Positions 22,176-31,752 of a stretch of 51,041 nucleotides of DNA are shown piece by piece (the first letter of the stretch is position 1; every line of letters starts with the position of its first letter). Below the pieces are notes generated by a model that ran no database searches, was not told the DNA's origin, and saw only the letters and a list, made by a program, of their open reading frames with translations. The stretch is from Solirubrobacterales bacterium (lineage in GTDB: Bacteria; Actinomycetota; Thermoleophilia; Solirubrobacterales; 70-9), in contig JASLIG010000038.1 of assembly GCA_030152805.1 (NCBI GenBank), positions 1 to 51,041 on the forward strand, read 5' to 3'. A program made the position numbers and the translations under genes.

Positions 22176-22865
22176 CTAGGACTCGAGCATCGAGAGGCGC
22201 GTGCGCTCGCGCTCCTCGCCGGCGCCCTCCGGCCCCAGGAACGGCAGCGTGATCCAGAACATCAGGTCCGGCAGCCGGCTGGGCAAGCGGGATGCGGCGC
22301 CGTGGAGGATCTCGCTGTAGAGCAGCTCGTTGATGCCGCCCGCCAGCGAGAGCGAGGTGATGCCCGGCAGCTCGACCGAGGTTTCGGCGCGACCGGCATC
22401 GAGGAAGCCGGTGAACTGCCGCAGCGCGGCATCACGCCGGGCCAGCGCCTTGGGACCGGCGGCGAGGACCTCGACGATCGCGAAGCGCGCCTCGTCGGGA
22501 TGCTCGGCGAGGTGTTTGAGCAGCTCGCCGAGCCCGGCGGCGACCCGCTCGGCCCAGGGCGCGCCCGGCCTCGACTCGAAGCCGTGGGCCGTATCACCCA
22601 GCAGGTTGCCGAGCAGGACGTCGTAGGTCGCCAGGAAGCAGTCCTCCTTGCTCGAGAAGAGTTCGTAGAACGTCTTTCTCGAGACTCCGGCAACCCCGAT
22701 CACGTCGACCACCCGCGTCTCCGGGTAGCCGCGCTCGGAGACGACCTCCACCATCGCCTGGAGGATGCGGTTGCGCTGGGATTCGGTCACGGCCTCCCGC
22801 GGCAACCCGTGCCGGCCCCTTGGCAGCCGCTCGCTCAGCCTAGCCGTGCGTCTACCTGAAGCCAC
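22176..22865 (-). CDS. TetR-family transcriptional regulator
   Basis: The 229-residue protein has an N-terminal helix-turn-helix (about 27-73, RILQAMVEVVSERGY then VAGVSRKTFYELFSSKEDCF), characteristic of TetR repressors. The ligand domain is helical and unassigned. GTG 22865 is preceded at 6 nt by TAGAGT and lacks a Shine-Dalgarno, so it is probably leaderless; starts further in (for example GTG in EAVTESQ) would leave the HTH intact. It diverges from the lipoprotein gene at 22968 across 102 bp, making that gene a candidate target. Confidence 0.9.
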   Translation of the reverse strand: MASGRRTARLSERLPRGRHGLPREAVTESQRNRILQAMVEVVSERGYPETRVVDVIGVAGVSRKTFYELFSSKEDCFLATYDVLLGNLLGDTAHGFESRPGAPWAERVAAGLGELLKHLAEHPDEARFAIVEVLAAGPKALARRDAALRQFTGFLDAGRAETSVELPGITSLSLAGGINELLYSEILHGAASRLPSRLPDLMFWITLPFLGPEGAGEERERTRLSMLES

Positions 22866-22871
22866 GCTTCA

Positions 22872-22877
22872 ACTCTA
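22872..22877 (-). promoter_or_regulatory. -10 element of a leaderless promoter for the TetR gene
   Basis: On the minus strand TAGAGT ends exactly 6 nt before GTG 22865. Confidence 0.4.
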
Positions 22878-22954
22878 GAACAGAAGCGGTCCCTTCGCTA
22901 ATTCTGTACCCGTGCGTCTCCGGGCGACGGAGCGGGGGTTCAACTGCAAACCAA

Positions 22955-22960
22955 TACAAT
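22955..22960 (+). promoter_or_regulatory. -10 element of a leaderless promoter for the lipoprotein gene
   Basis: TACAAT ends 7 nt before GTG 22968. The segment is AT-richer than its surroundings and has no Shine-Dalgarno. Confidence 0.5.
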
Positions 22961-22967
22961 CCCGCCG

Positions 22968-23619
22968 GTGATCCGGGGAGGGACACGGCCGGTTTTCATT
23001 CTTGCCGCCGCGGCTCTGGCGGCGCTGCTGCTCACCGCCTGCGGCGGCTCGGACTCCGACTCGAGCACGAGCGGCGGCGGCTCGCAGGGGCAGAGCGGCG
23101 GCACCGAAGAAGGCTCGCAAGAACAGCGGCAAGCGGCCAGGAAAAATCCGAAGGCGTACAGCGTCGAGGAAGTCTCGGTGCCGCTCGAGGTCTCCGGCGG
23201 CGGCGCGGAGCAGTTCGTCGTCAAGGGCGGCGACAACAGCATCCAGGAATTCGGCGAGGAGGGCGACGAATCCGAACTGGAAGCGGCGGCGCGGACGGTT
23301 CACGACTTCTACCTGGCGCGCGCCACCGGCGACTGGTCGGGGGCCTGCGCGCTGATGTCGGTGTCGCTGCACGAACAGCTCGAACAGCTGGCGACGAAAT
23401 CGACCGAAGTAAAAGGCTGCCCAACCTTCCTCGAAGCCTTCACCAGCCCGCTCCCGGCGTCGAGCTGGCGCAAAGCCCTCACGATCGACGCCGGCAGCCT
23501 GCGTCGCGAAGGCGAACAGGCCTTCCTGCTCTACACCGGCGCCGAGAAGGCCGCCTACGGGATACCGCTGAGCGAAGAAGGCGGCGGGTGGAAGGTCGCC
23601 GCGCTCTCGGCGACGCCGC

Positions 23620-23627
<8 letters not shown>
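22968..23627 (+). CDS. Lipoprotein of unknown function
   Basis: This 219-residue protein has signal peptide RPVFILAAAALAALLLTAC with lipobox LTAC, a Ser/Gly-rich linker, and a C-terminal domain from about residue 100 containing VHDFYLARATGDWSGACALM. That domain resembles the small NTF2-like or DUF-type domains of actinobacterial lipoproteins (a helix with FY.A...GD...AC). It has two further cysteines, in GACALM and KGCPTF. Its last 8 bases overlap the end of the converging purA. Confidence 0.8.
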
Positions 23628-24969
<1,342 letters not shown>

Positions 24970-24997
24970 GACCGGGGCATTGTGCCGGGTCCGTCGG

Positions 24998-25726
24998 CTA
25001 GGCGACCTTGCCGTAGCGGCGATCGGAGCCGAACAGCGGTACCTCGTCGCAGATCTGGCTGAGGCGCGAGACCGTGCGGCTGCCGATCTGCTCCTCGAGG
25101 TCCTCGTGGGGGAGGTTGGTGGTGACGAGCACGGAGCGCTGGGCCTCGTAGCGCTCGTTGATCAGCGCGTAGAGCTGCTCCAGCACCCAGTCGCTGCGTT
25201 TCTCAGCGCCGAGGTCGTCGATGTGAAGCAGGTCGACCGAGGTGAGGCGCTCGAAGAAGGCGAGGTAGGAGTCCCCGCCGGGCTCGGAGTCGTAGGTGCG
25301 GCGGATGCGGGCGAGCAGCTTCGGCAGCGAGTAGATCGCAACCGAGTTCCCCGCCTCCAGCGCCGCCTTGGAGACCAGCATCGCCAGGGTGGTCTTGCCG
25401 GTGCCGGTGTCGCCGAAGAGCCAGAGGCCGCGCCCGCTCGCGAGCCGCTCCTCGAGCTCCTCGATGTAGCGGCCGATCTCACCGACCGCGGCCTTCGTCT
25501 CCAGGTCGCGGGCCATGTCGGAGACGGGCGGGCGGTCGAAGGAGACGCCGCGGTAGCGGGGCGGGATCACCGAGGCGACCCCGCGCACGCGGCCGCGCTT
25601 GAGGCGCTGGGCGCGGCACTCGCATTCCCGCGCGACGTCCTCGGGGCCGAGGATCCAGCCCGAGCCGTCGCAGACGCCGAGCGGGCAGGCCTGTTCGCGG
25701 AAGGGTTCGCTGCGCGCGATCGCCAT
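24998..25726 (-). CDS. DnaC/DnaI-like helicase loader ATPase
   Basis: This 242-residue AAA+ protein has an N-terminal Cys cluster (CPLGVCDGSGW then CEC), probably a zinc site. It also has a Walker A motif GDTGTGKTTLAML (about 103-115), Walker B LLHIDDLGAEK, the VTTNLPHEDL sensor region, and a final arginine-rich segment SRTVSRLSQICDEV. The domain order matches DnaI/DnaC loaders rather than IstB, and the gene is fused translationally to dnaB by a TGATG overlap (25724-25728). It probably loads DnaB onto DNA. There is no transposase nearby. Confidence 0.85.
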   Translation of the reverse strand: MAIARSEPFREQACPLGVCDGSGWILGPEDVARECECRAQRLKRGRVRGVASVIPPRYRGVSFDRPPVSDMARDLETKAAVGEIGRYIEELEERLASGRGLWLFGDTGTGKTTLAMLVSKAALEAGNSVAIYSLPKLLARIRRTYDSEPGGDSYLAFFERLTSVDLLHIDDLGAEKRSDWVLEQLYALINERYEAQRSVLVTTNLPHEDLEEQIGSRTVSRLSQICDEVPLFGSDRRYGKVA

Positions 25727-27150
25727 CAGAACTCAGGCCCCGCCGCGGCAACGTCGTCCAGCGGCGGCCCTTCGCCGGCGGGCTGCTCGATCGGCTGCTC
25801 CTGGCCGGCGAAGTCGGCGAACTTGGGGAAGCGATCGAGGAAGACCAGCTTCGGCGAGGCGATCGGGCCGTTCCTATGCTTGGCGACGATCAGGTCGGCG
25901 AGGCCGTCCGGCTCATCTTCGGGATCGCGGTAGTAGTCCTCCCGGAAAAGGAAGGCGACGACGTCGGCGTCCTGCTCGAGGTTGCCGCTTTCCCTCAGGT
26001 CGGAGAGCATCGGCTTCGGTGGGTGGCGCTGCTCGGGCGCACGCGATAGCTGTGAGATCGCCAGCACCGGCACCTCCAGCTCGCGCGCGAGGATCTTCAG
26101 CCCGCGGCTCATCTGGCCAACCTGCTCGACCCGGTTGGCGCGCGGGTCGTCGGTTCTCATCAGCTGCAGGTAGTCGACGATGATCAAGCCGAGGCCGCCC
26201 CTGGCCTGTTCCTGCGCGTGCAGGCGGCGCGCCTTGGCGCGCAGGTCGAGGACGCCGAGGTCGGAGGAGTCGTCGAACCAGAGCGGCGCTTCCTCCAGCT
26301 CGTTGCAGGCCCGCACTACCTTCGGCCAATCTTTCTGGGAGACCTGTCCCTTGCGCAGCTTGTCACCGGAAATCCGCGCCCGGCAGGCGATGAAGCGCTG
26401 CGCCAGCTCGACCTCCGACATCTCGAGCGAGAAGAAGGCAACCGGCAGCTGCCGCTTCACCGCCACGTTTTCGGCGATGTTGGCGACGAGGGCGGACTTG
26501 CCCATCGCCGGCCGTGCAGCGACGATGATCAGGTTCCCCGGCTGGAAGCCGCCGGTGATCGAGTCGATGTCGCGGAAGCCCGACGGCGTCCCGGTCAGCT
26601 CGAGCTCGCCGGTGGAGAGCTTCTCGAGGCGGTCGACCTCGTCGTGGAGGATCTCCGAGAGCAGTTTGAAGTCGCTCGCCTGCTCTTTGTGGGCGACGTC
26701 GAAGAGCAGCTTCTCGGCCCGCTCGGAGAGCTCGCGCGGTTCGCCGTCGCGCTCGTGCACCCAGCCCTGGATCTGCTGGCCGGCGCCGAGCAGGCGGCGC
26801 AGCAGCGAGTTCTGCTGGACGATCTCGGCGTAGTGCTTGGCGTTGCCGGCCGCCGGCACCTTGGCCGCCAACTCGGAGACGTAGTGCTTGCCGCCGGCCT
26901 CCTCGATCTGGTTGCGCTGGGTCAGCGCCTCGCTGACGCTGAGCTCGTCGACCGGCTTCGAAGCAGCGTAGAGGTCGTGGACCGCGGTGAAGATCGTCGC
27001 GTGCTTCTCCAGGTAGAAGTCGCCGGCGCCGAGCTTGACCTCGTCGATCACCCGGGTCAGTGCCGGCTCGGCGACCAGCATCGCCCCCAGCACCGATTCC
27101 TCCGCCTCGATGTTCTGCGGCGGGACGTGGGCTGTGGGAGCGGATGCCAT
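25726..27150 (-). CDS. dnaB: Replicative DNA helicase DnaB
   Basis: The 474-residue hexameric helicase has the N-terminal domain (13-115, PQNIEAEESVLGAML), a linker, and the RecA-like domain with the DnaB signature TGTPSGFRDIDSITGGFQPG. The Walker A motif is VAARPAMGKSALVANIAENV, IIVDYLQLM is Walker B, and RGLKILARELEVPVLAISQLSR follows. No intein interrupts the motifs. The stop overlaps the loader start. TTGACG lies 35 bp upstream of the ATG with a weak TTAACT 6 nt before it. Confidence 0.97.
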   Translation of the reverse strand: MASAPTAHVPPQNIEAEESVLGAMLVAEPALTRVIDEVKLGAGDFYLEKHATIFTAVHDLYAASKPVDELSVSEALTQRNQIEEAGGKHYVSELAAKVPAAGNAKHYAEIVQQNSLLRRLLGAGQQIQGWVHERDGEPRELSERAEKLLFDVAHKEQASDFKLLSEILHDEVDRLEKLSTGELELTGTPSGFRDIDSITGGFQPGNLIIVAARPAMGKSALVANIAENVAVKRQLPVAFFSLEMSEVELAQRFIACRARISGDKLRKGQVSQKDWPKVVRACNELEEAPLWFDDSSDLGVLDLRAKARRLHAQEQARGGLGLIIVDYLQLMRTDDPRANRVEQVGQMSRGLKILARELEVPVLAISQLSRAPEQRHPPKPMLSDLRESGNLEQDADVVAFLFREDYYRDPEDEPDGLADLIVAKHRNGPIASPKLVFLDRFPKFADFAGQEQPIEQPAGEGPPLDDVAAAGPEF

Positions 27151-27275
27151 CGACTTAGTTAAGGGGCCCGAGCGGCGTCAACCGCGGGGCCTCCAAGAAA
27201 ACCAGACGAATGAATCGCGCTCCGGAGGCGTCCGTGCAAATACCGAGCTAAAGCAGACGCTCCCCGCGTCGAGCG

Positions 27276-28844
27276 CTATTCGCTCTGTTCGTAGGCGTGC
27301 TGGTAGGTCGTCGGCGCGCCGGGGCGGCCGATCGGGTTGAAGGGCGCCTGCTGGTAGCAACTCGGCGCCGGGACCAGGGAGGAATCGCTCTGTTCGGCGA
27401 AGGCGTAGCGCTTCAGGTTTTCGAAGAAGGTCTTGGCGGCTTTTTCGTTTTCTTCTGCGTTCCGTTTGGACAGGTTGGTGCGTTCGGCGAAGACCGGGTT
27501 TTTGTAGGTTTCGGCTTCGAGCAGCGCCGTCACGCCCGCCGTGCAGGCACGCGTGTCGAAGCTCGGCAGCCCGGTGGCGAGGGCTTTCGAAGCGAGCGGC
27601 TGCGGGTAGGCGTTCGTGCGGTTGGTCGTCGTGCGACTCGGATAGGTCGCCAGCGATTCCGGGTTGAACGGGCCGATCGCGCGCAGGTAGTGGACCTGGA
27701 CGTCGTCCGCGTTAGTCGGCAGCCGGGCGTTGGACACCGCGGCGACGTTGGCCATTGTCGCGGCCAGCTCGTGCTTGTAGAGGCCGACGCCGGTGAGCAC
27801 CGGATTGAGGTTGCGCAGGAACGGATCGACCGCGCGCAACAGCGGCGGGAACTGGTCGCGGAAGAACTTGCGCAGCGCCGGGAAGCCGGTCGGCGCGCGC
27901 TCGATCACCGGCTCGAGGCCTTCGAAGAAGCCCTTCGCTTCGGGTGCCAGCTTGGCGAAGGCGATCAAGGTCGGCGAGAGCTGTTCGGCCACCGGCACCA
28001 GCTGCTTCATCACCGGGTCGGCGTCGATCGCGAAGCCCTTCAGCCGGTCGAGCGTCAGCCGCGACTCGTCCTCGAAGGTGGGGAAGGCGCGGAAGAGCGC
28101 TTCGATGTCGCGGTCGCGGTCGCCGGTGGTGCGGAAGACGGCGTTGGAGTTGCGGATCAGCTCGGCGAGCTCGCCCTGGCGACCCCGCAGGGCCCGCAGC
28201 GAGGTGGCGCCGTTGCGGAAGATCGTTTTCACCGCCAGGCGCTGGCTGTCGAGGACGCGGAAGAGGCGATCGAACTCGGTGAAGGCCGGCGCGAACTCGC
28301 CGAAGGCGTAGGAGAGGCTGGCGCCCTGGCCCTCGATCGAGAGGGACGCTTCCTGCTGCCAGGTCTGGAAGGCGGCGCGCGTTTTGGCGTCGAAGGTGCG
28401 GAAGATCTCGTCGAGCTGCACCGATTCGGCGATCTGCGCCTCGGGCAGGATGCCGCCGTCGGCGAGCTTCGGCCCGTTGCGTTTGCCCGGCGTCAGTTCG
28501 ATGTAGGTCTCGCCGAGCAGCGTCTTGGTGCGCAGCACGGCGCGGGTGTCGGCCGGCAGCGGACCGTACTTGTCGTCGATGTCGACTTTGGCCATCGCCT
28601 GTTCCCCGTTGGGAGCGAGGACGATGTCCTGAACCTTGCCGACCGAGACGCCGGAGATGCGCACGTCCGACTGCTGGGCGAGCTGGGTCGCCTCCTTGAA
28701 GGGGACGTTGATCTCGTACGGCTTCGCCTTGAACGGCGTCGGCCCGCCGAAGGTGATCCAGAGGAAGAGCAGGATGCCGAAGCAGGACAGCGCGAAGCCG
28801 GCGATGACGAGCAGCTGGGTTGTGCTTGGGGCGCGCTTGCTCAT
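27276..28844 (-). CDS. MCE family protein, sixth of six
   Basis: This 522-residue protein has one N-terminal membrane helix (11-32), an MlaD/MCE domain (about 40-118: SDVRISGVSVGKVQDIVL, TLLGETYIELTPG), and a long helical region that in mycobacterial Mce proteins builds a periplasmic tube for lipids. The C-terminus has Pro/Gln-rich segments and two cysteines. ATG 28844 overlaps the preceding stop by ATGA. It is the last gene of the operon, 125 bp before dnaB. By order it corresponds to MceF. Confidence 0.92.
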   Translation of the reverse strand: MSKRAPSTTQLLVIAGFALSCFGILLFLWITFGGPTPFKAKPYEINVPFKEATQLAQQSDVRISGVSVGKVQDIVLAPNGEQAMAKVDIDDKYGPLPADTRAVLRTKTLLGETYIELTPGKRNGPKLADGGILPEAQIAESVQLDEIFRTFDAKTRAAFQTWQQEASLSIEGQGASLSYAFGEFAPAFTEFDRLFRVLDSQRLAVKTIFRNGATSLRALRGRQGELAELIRNSNAVFRTTGDRDRDIEALFRAFPTFEDESRLTLDRLKGFAIDADPVMKQLVPVAEQLSPTLIAFAKLAPEAKGFFEGLEPVIERAPTGFPALRKFFRDQFPPLLRAVDPFLRNLNPVLTGVGLYKHELAATMANVAAVSNARLPTNADDVQVHYLRAIGPFNPESLATYPSRTTTNRTNAYPQPLASKALATGLPSFDTRACTAGVTALLEAETYKNPVFAERTNLSKRNAEENEKAAKTFFENLKRYAFAEQSDSSLVPAPSCYQQAPFNPIGRPGAPTTYQHAYEQSE

Positions 28845-30247
28845 TCGGTTCCGGGGCCGCAGCCGGTCGCGCCCGGGGCACCGGGCGGTATTGCCGGCAG
28901 TTCGCCCTTACGTGGCACGTTGGCGGCGCGCAGCGTGGTCTGGATGAAGGGATCGGCCGCGGCGGCGCCGGCGGCGAGTTCGGTGCCGTTGCAGGAGATC
29001 AGGATCAGGCCGCGCCCGACCGGGCCGGCCGGGTCGTCGAGGTTGAAGGAGGCGTTGGTGTTGTGGTTGAGCCAGGGCAGGTAGAAGAGGTAGCTCTGCC
29101 TGGAGCCCTTCGGCTTGTAGGCGAGCTCGTTGAGGAAGCTGTTGAAGGCGGCGAGCGAGTTGCCGAAGCCGCGAACCGCCGTCTTGAAGTCGGCGGAGCC
29201 CTGCTTGAGGTGGGTGAGCACCGGCCTCGTTTCGCGGGTGAAGGGACGGACCTGGGTGCGGATCGGTTCGGTCGTCTGGGCGAAGAACTTGGCGGTAGCC
29301 CTCAGCGCCGGCCGCAGTGCCTGCGCCTGCGGGATCAGGCCGAGCAGGGCCGGGCGGGCGGCGGTCGAGAATTCATCGGCGCTGGCGAAGGCGGCTTCGG
29401 CGGCGCTCAGGGTCGAGGGGAATTCGACCAGGGTGTCCTGGATCGCCTGCTGCTGGTTGGCGAAGTTGCCGAGCGCCGCCCGCGAGGAGGTGACCCAGCG
29501 TTCGATCTCGGCGTCGTGGCGGCCCAGTTCAGTGGTCAGCAGTCCGAAGTCGTGGATCGAGCGGGCCAGCGCGACGCGACGCTGGGCGACGGCGCGGTTG
29601 AGGTCGGCGACGTAATGGGAGAAGGGCTGCAGGCGGCGGAAAGCGTTGCCGAGCTGGCGACCGCGTTGGCCGATGCCCTGGGCGCCGCCGGCGACGAGCA
29701 GTTGGATGTACTGGCGGGTGTCGGCGTCGAGCGTGGCGAGGAAGGCATCGAGGTTGACGTTGGGTTCGGTCTGGGAGAGCGGGAAGTTGTAGCCATCCTC
29801 GATATGACCCTTGCCGCTGCCGGGGTCGACCTCGACGACCATGTCGTTGAGGTTGGTTTTCGGCCGCAGCAGCAGGGTGGCGTTGCGGTGGATCAGCTCC
29901 ATGTACTTGGGTTCGATGTCCATGCCGACGACGGCGTGGCCGTCTTCGAGGTCGACCGAGGTGACCTTGCCGATCTGGATGCCGGCTACGTCTACGGCCT
30001 GGCCCTGACCCGGCGTTACCGCTTGCGCGGTCGTGAACTCACCGGTGACGTGGGCAAATTCTTCGCCCACGAGAGGCACCCAGGAGGGCAGCGAGGCCTT
30101 CTGCTGGGTGAAGATCCAGAGCGTCATCACGACCCCGACCGCGGCCAGCACGACGATCGCGATCGTGTCCTTGCTGCGCCCGCGCGACTGGCGCGAGAGC
30201 GAGTTGCGGAAATGCCGCCAGCGGCTCACTTGCGGTTCCTCGCTCAT
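28841..30247 (-). CDS. MCE family protein, fifth of six
   Basis: The product of 468 residues runs from ATG 30247 (ATGA overlap with the gene before). A basic N-terminus and a membrane helix (30-48) lead to the MCE domain (VDVAGIQIGKVTSVDLEDG, TNLNDMVVEVDPG) and a long helical segment with DADTRQYIQLLVAGGAQGI. Mycobacterial genes in this position are lipoproteins; this one has no lipobox. The frame is open far upstream across the previous gene, but the overlap and the hydrophobic helix fix the start. Confidence 0.9.
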   Translation of the reverse strand: MSEEPQVSRWRHFRNSLSRQSRGRSKDTIAIVVLAAVGVVMTLWIFTQQKASLPSWVPLVGEEFAHVTGEFTTAQAVTPGQGQAVDVAGIQIGKVTSVDLEDGHAVVGMDIEPKYMELIHRNATLLLRPKTNLNDMVVEVDPGSGKGHIEDGYNFPLSQTEPNVNLDAFLATLDADTRQYIQLLVAGGAQGIGQRGRQLGNAFRRLQPFSHYVADLNRAVAQRRVALARSIHDFGLLTTELGRHDAEIERWVTSSRAALGNFANQQQAIQDTLVEFPSTLSAAEAAFASADEFSTAARPALLGLIPQAQALRPALRATAKFFAQTTEPIRTQVRPFTRETRPVLTHLKQGSADFKTAVRGFGNSLAAFNSFLNELAYKPKGSRQSYLFYLPWLNHNTNASFNLDDPAGPVGRGLILISCNGTELAAGAAAADPFIQTTLRAANVPRKGELPAIPPGAPGATGCGPGTE

Positions 30248-31752
30248 GGGCTCACCGCCGCCGGGCTGGGGGCGCCGACCTGGCCGAGGCCGGCGTTGAC
30301 GTCGGGTGCCGGGTTGCGATCGCAGCGGACTTCGGGCTTCTTCGGCGGGCGGCCGCCCAACTGCGGCTGGGTCCCGAGCGGCGACGCGATCGTGTTGGCG
30401 AAATCCTGCTTGTCGGAGCTGAGGTTGCCGTGTTCGTTTTTCTGTTCGACCAGCACGTCGCCGCCGCCGGGCTGCAAGCGCACGAAGGGGCCGTTGCCGT
30501 CGAAGTTCTGGCCCCAGCCGGCGAAGTCGGTGAAGGCGTAGAGGAACTCGCGGTAGTTTGGACCGCCGGTGCTGAACTGGTCGTTGATCGTTTGGTTGCC
30601 GGTGGGGACCAGAACCTTGGTCGTGCAGAGGCTGATCCGGTTGAGCTGGGGCAGCGCGATCGCCTTGCCGGCCTGGGTGGCGCCGGCGAGGCCGGGAGTC
30701 GATTCGCGCAGAAGCTTGGCGGTGCCGCCCCCCTCCTTGCCGGAGAGCAGCGGCATGGCCTGCTGCACCCAGGGACGGCCGGCACTGACGAAGCCCGGCA
30801 GTTCGGCGACCGCCGGCGTCAGCTCGATCGCCCAGGCGCGCAGCGGCGGCAGCGTCCGGTTGAGGCTGACCAGCGAGCCGTGGAAGGTCTTCAGCGTCGG
30901 CGCCAGGCGGTGGACCGTGGTCGCGAGGTTGGCCGACTGGGCGGCGAGGGCGCCGGTAAAGACGTTGAAGTTGACGATCAGGCCCTTGAGGTCCTCCTCG
31001 TGGCGCGAGAGGGCATCGAAGGTGCGCCCGGTGCCGGCGATCAGGCGCGAGAGGTCGTGCGGCCGGGTGCCGAGCAGCGCGTTGGTCACCTGGGCGCTGT
31101 AGCGGCCGGCGTCGCCGCCGTAGCGGTAGGCGCCGTTGAGCGCCTGGGCGCCGGTCTTGCCCTGGACCTCGGGCAGCTGAGTCGCGTCTTCGGCGGCGGT
31201 CGGCTTGTGCGTGAAGGCGGTGCCGATGCCGTGCAGCAGGTGGGCGAGGTCGGCGCGAACGGGTGCCTGCAGGGCGGTGAGCACCTCGTCGATCTGGACC
31301 CAGGTCGAGGTGTGGCTGACCGGGATCGTGTCGCCGCTGCCCAGCTCCGCCGCGCTCGGGCTGCCCGGCGAGAGGTCGACGAAGAAGTTGCCCTCGAGGA
31401 AGATGCGCGGCCGGATCGCGGCGAAGGCATCGTCGTGGATCGGCCGACCCTTGCCTTCGACGGTGAAGGTGACGGTGGTCGCGTCGCCGTCGCGTTCGGT
31501 CGAGATCACGCGGCCGACGTCGACGCCGGCGATCCGCACCGGTGAGTTGGTGGCGATGTTGACGCCGTTGCTGAAGGTCGCCTTCAGCTCGTAGCCGTAG
31601 CTGGTGAAGGGGACGTGGCCGGTGAAAGCGAGGTAGGGCCCGATCGTGAAGATGAGGATGAAGATGACGGCGATCAGCGCGTTGCTGGGACGCCATTTGA
31701 AGCGACTGTTGGTCGCCCCCGCCCGCGTGTCTCTCTCCGGCAGCCGGCCCAT
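30244..31752 (-). CDS. MCE family protein, fourth of six
   Basis: At 502 residues from ATG 31752 (TAATG overlap with the preceding stop), it has a membrane helix (24-42, ALIAVIFILIFTIGPYLAF) and an MCE domain with NSPVRIAGVDVGRVIST and IFLEGNFFVDLSPG. The helical domain contains repeated T..L.... hydrophobic heptads. An open frame continues upstream for 39 codons but overlaps gene three and is Arg-rich, so I exclude it. It is part of the six-gene lipid importer complex. Confidence 0.9.
   Translation of the reverse strand: MGRLPERDTRAGATNSRFKWRPSNALIAVIFILIFTIGPYLAFTGHVPFTSYGYELKATFSNGVNIATNSPVRIAGVDVGRVISTERDGDATTVTFTVEGKGRPIHDDAFAAIRPRIFLEGNFFVDLSPGSPSAAELGSGDTIPVSHTSTWVQIDEVLTALQAPVRADLAHLLHGIGTAFTHKPTAAEDATQLPEVQGKTGAQALNGAYRYGGDAGRYSAQVTNALLGTRPHDLSRLIAGTGRTFDALSRHEEDLKGLIVNFNVFTGALAAQSANLATTVHRLAPTLKTFHGSLVSLNRTLPPLRAWAIELTPAVAELPGFVSAGRPWVQQAMPLLSGKEGGGTAKLLRESTPGLAGATQAGKAIALPQLNRISLCTTKVLVPTGNQTINDQFSTGGPNYREFLYAFTDFAGWGQNFDGNGPFVRLQPGGGDVLVEQKNEHGNLSSDKQDFANTIASPLGTQPQLGGRPPKKPEVRCDRNPAPDVNAGLGQVGAPSPAAVSP

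Noticed and set aside
25726..27150. Intein in dnaB
   Set aside because: The helicase motifs are contiguous and the length is normal.
28841..31696. One very long fused MCE protein
   Set aside because: The first half is a shadow of the preceding MCE gene in another frame; the real gene begins at ATG 30247 with an ATGA overlap and its own membrane helix.
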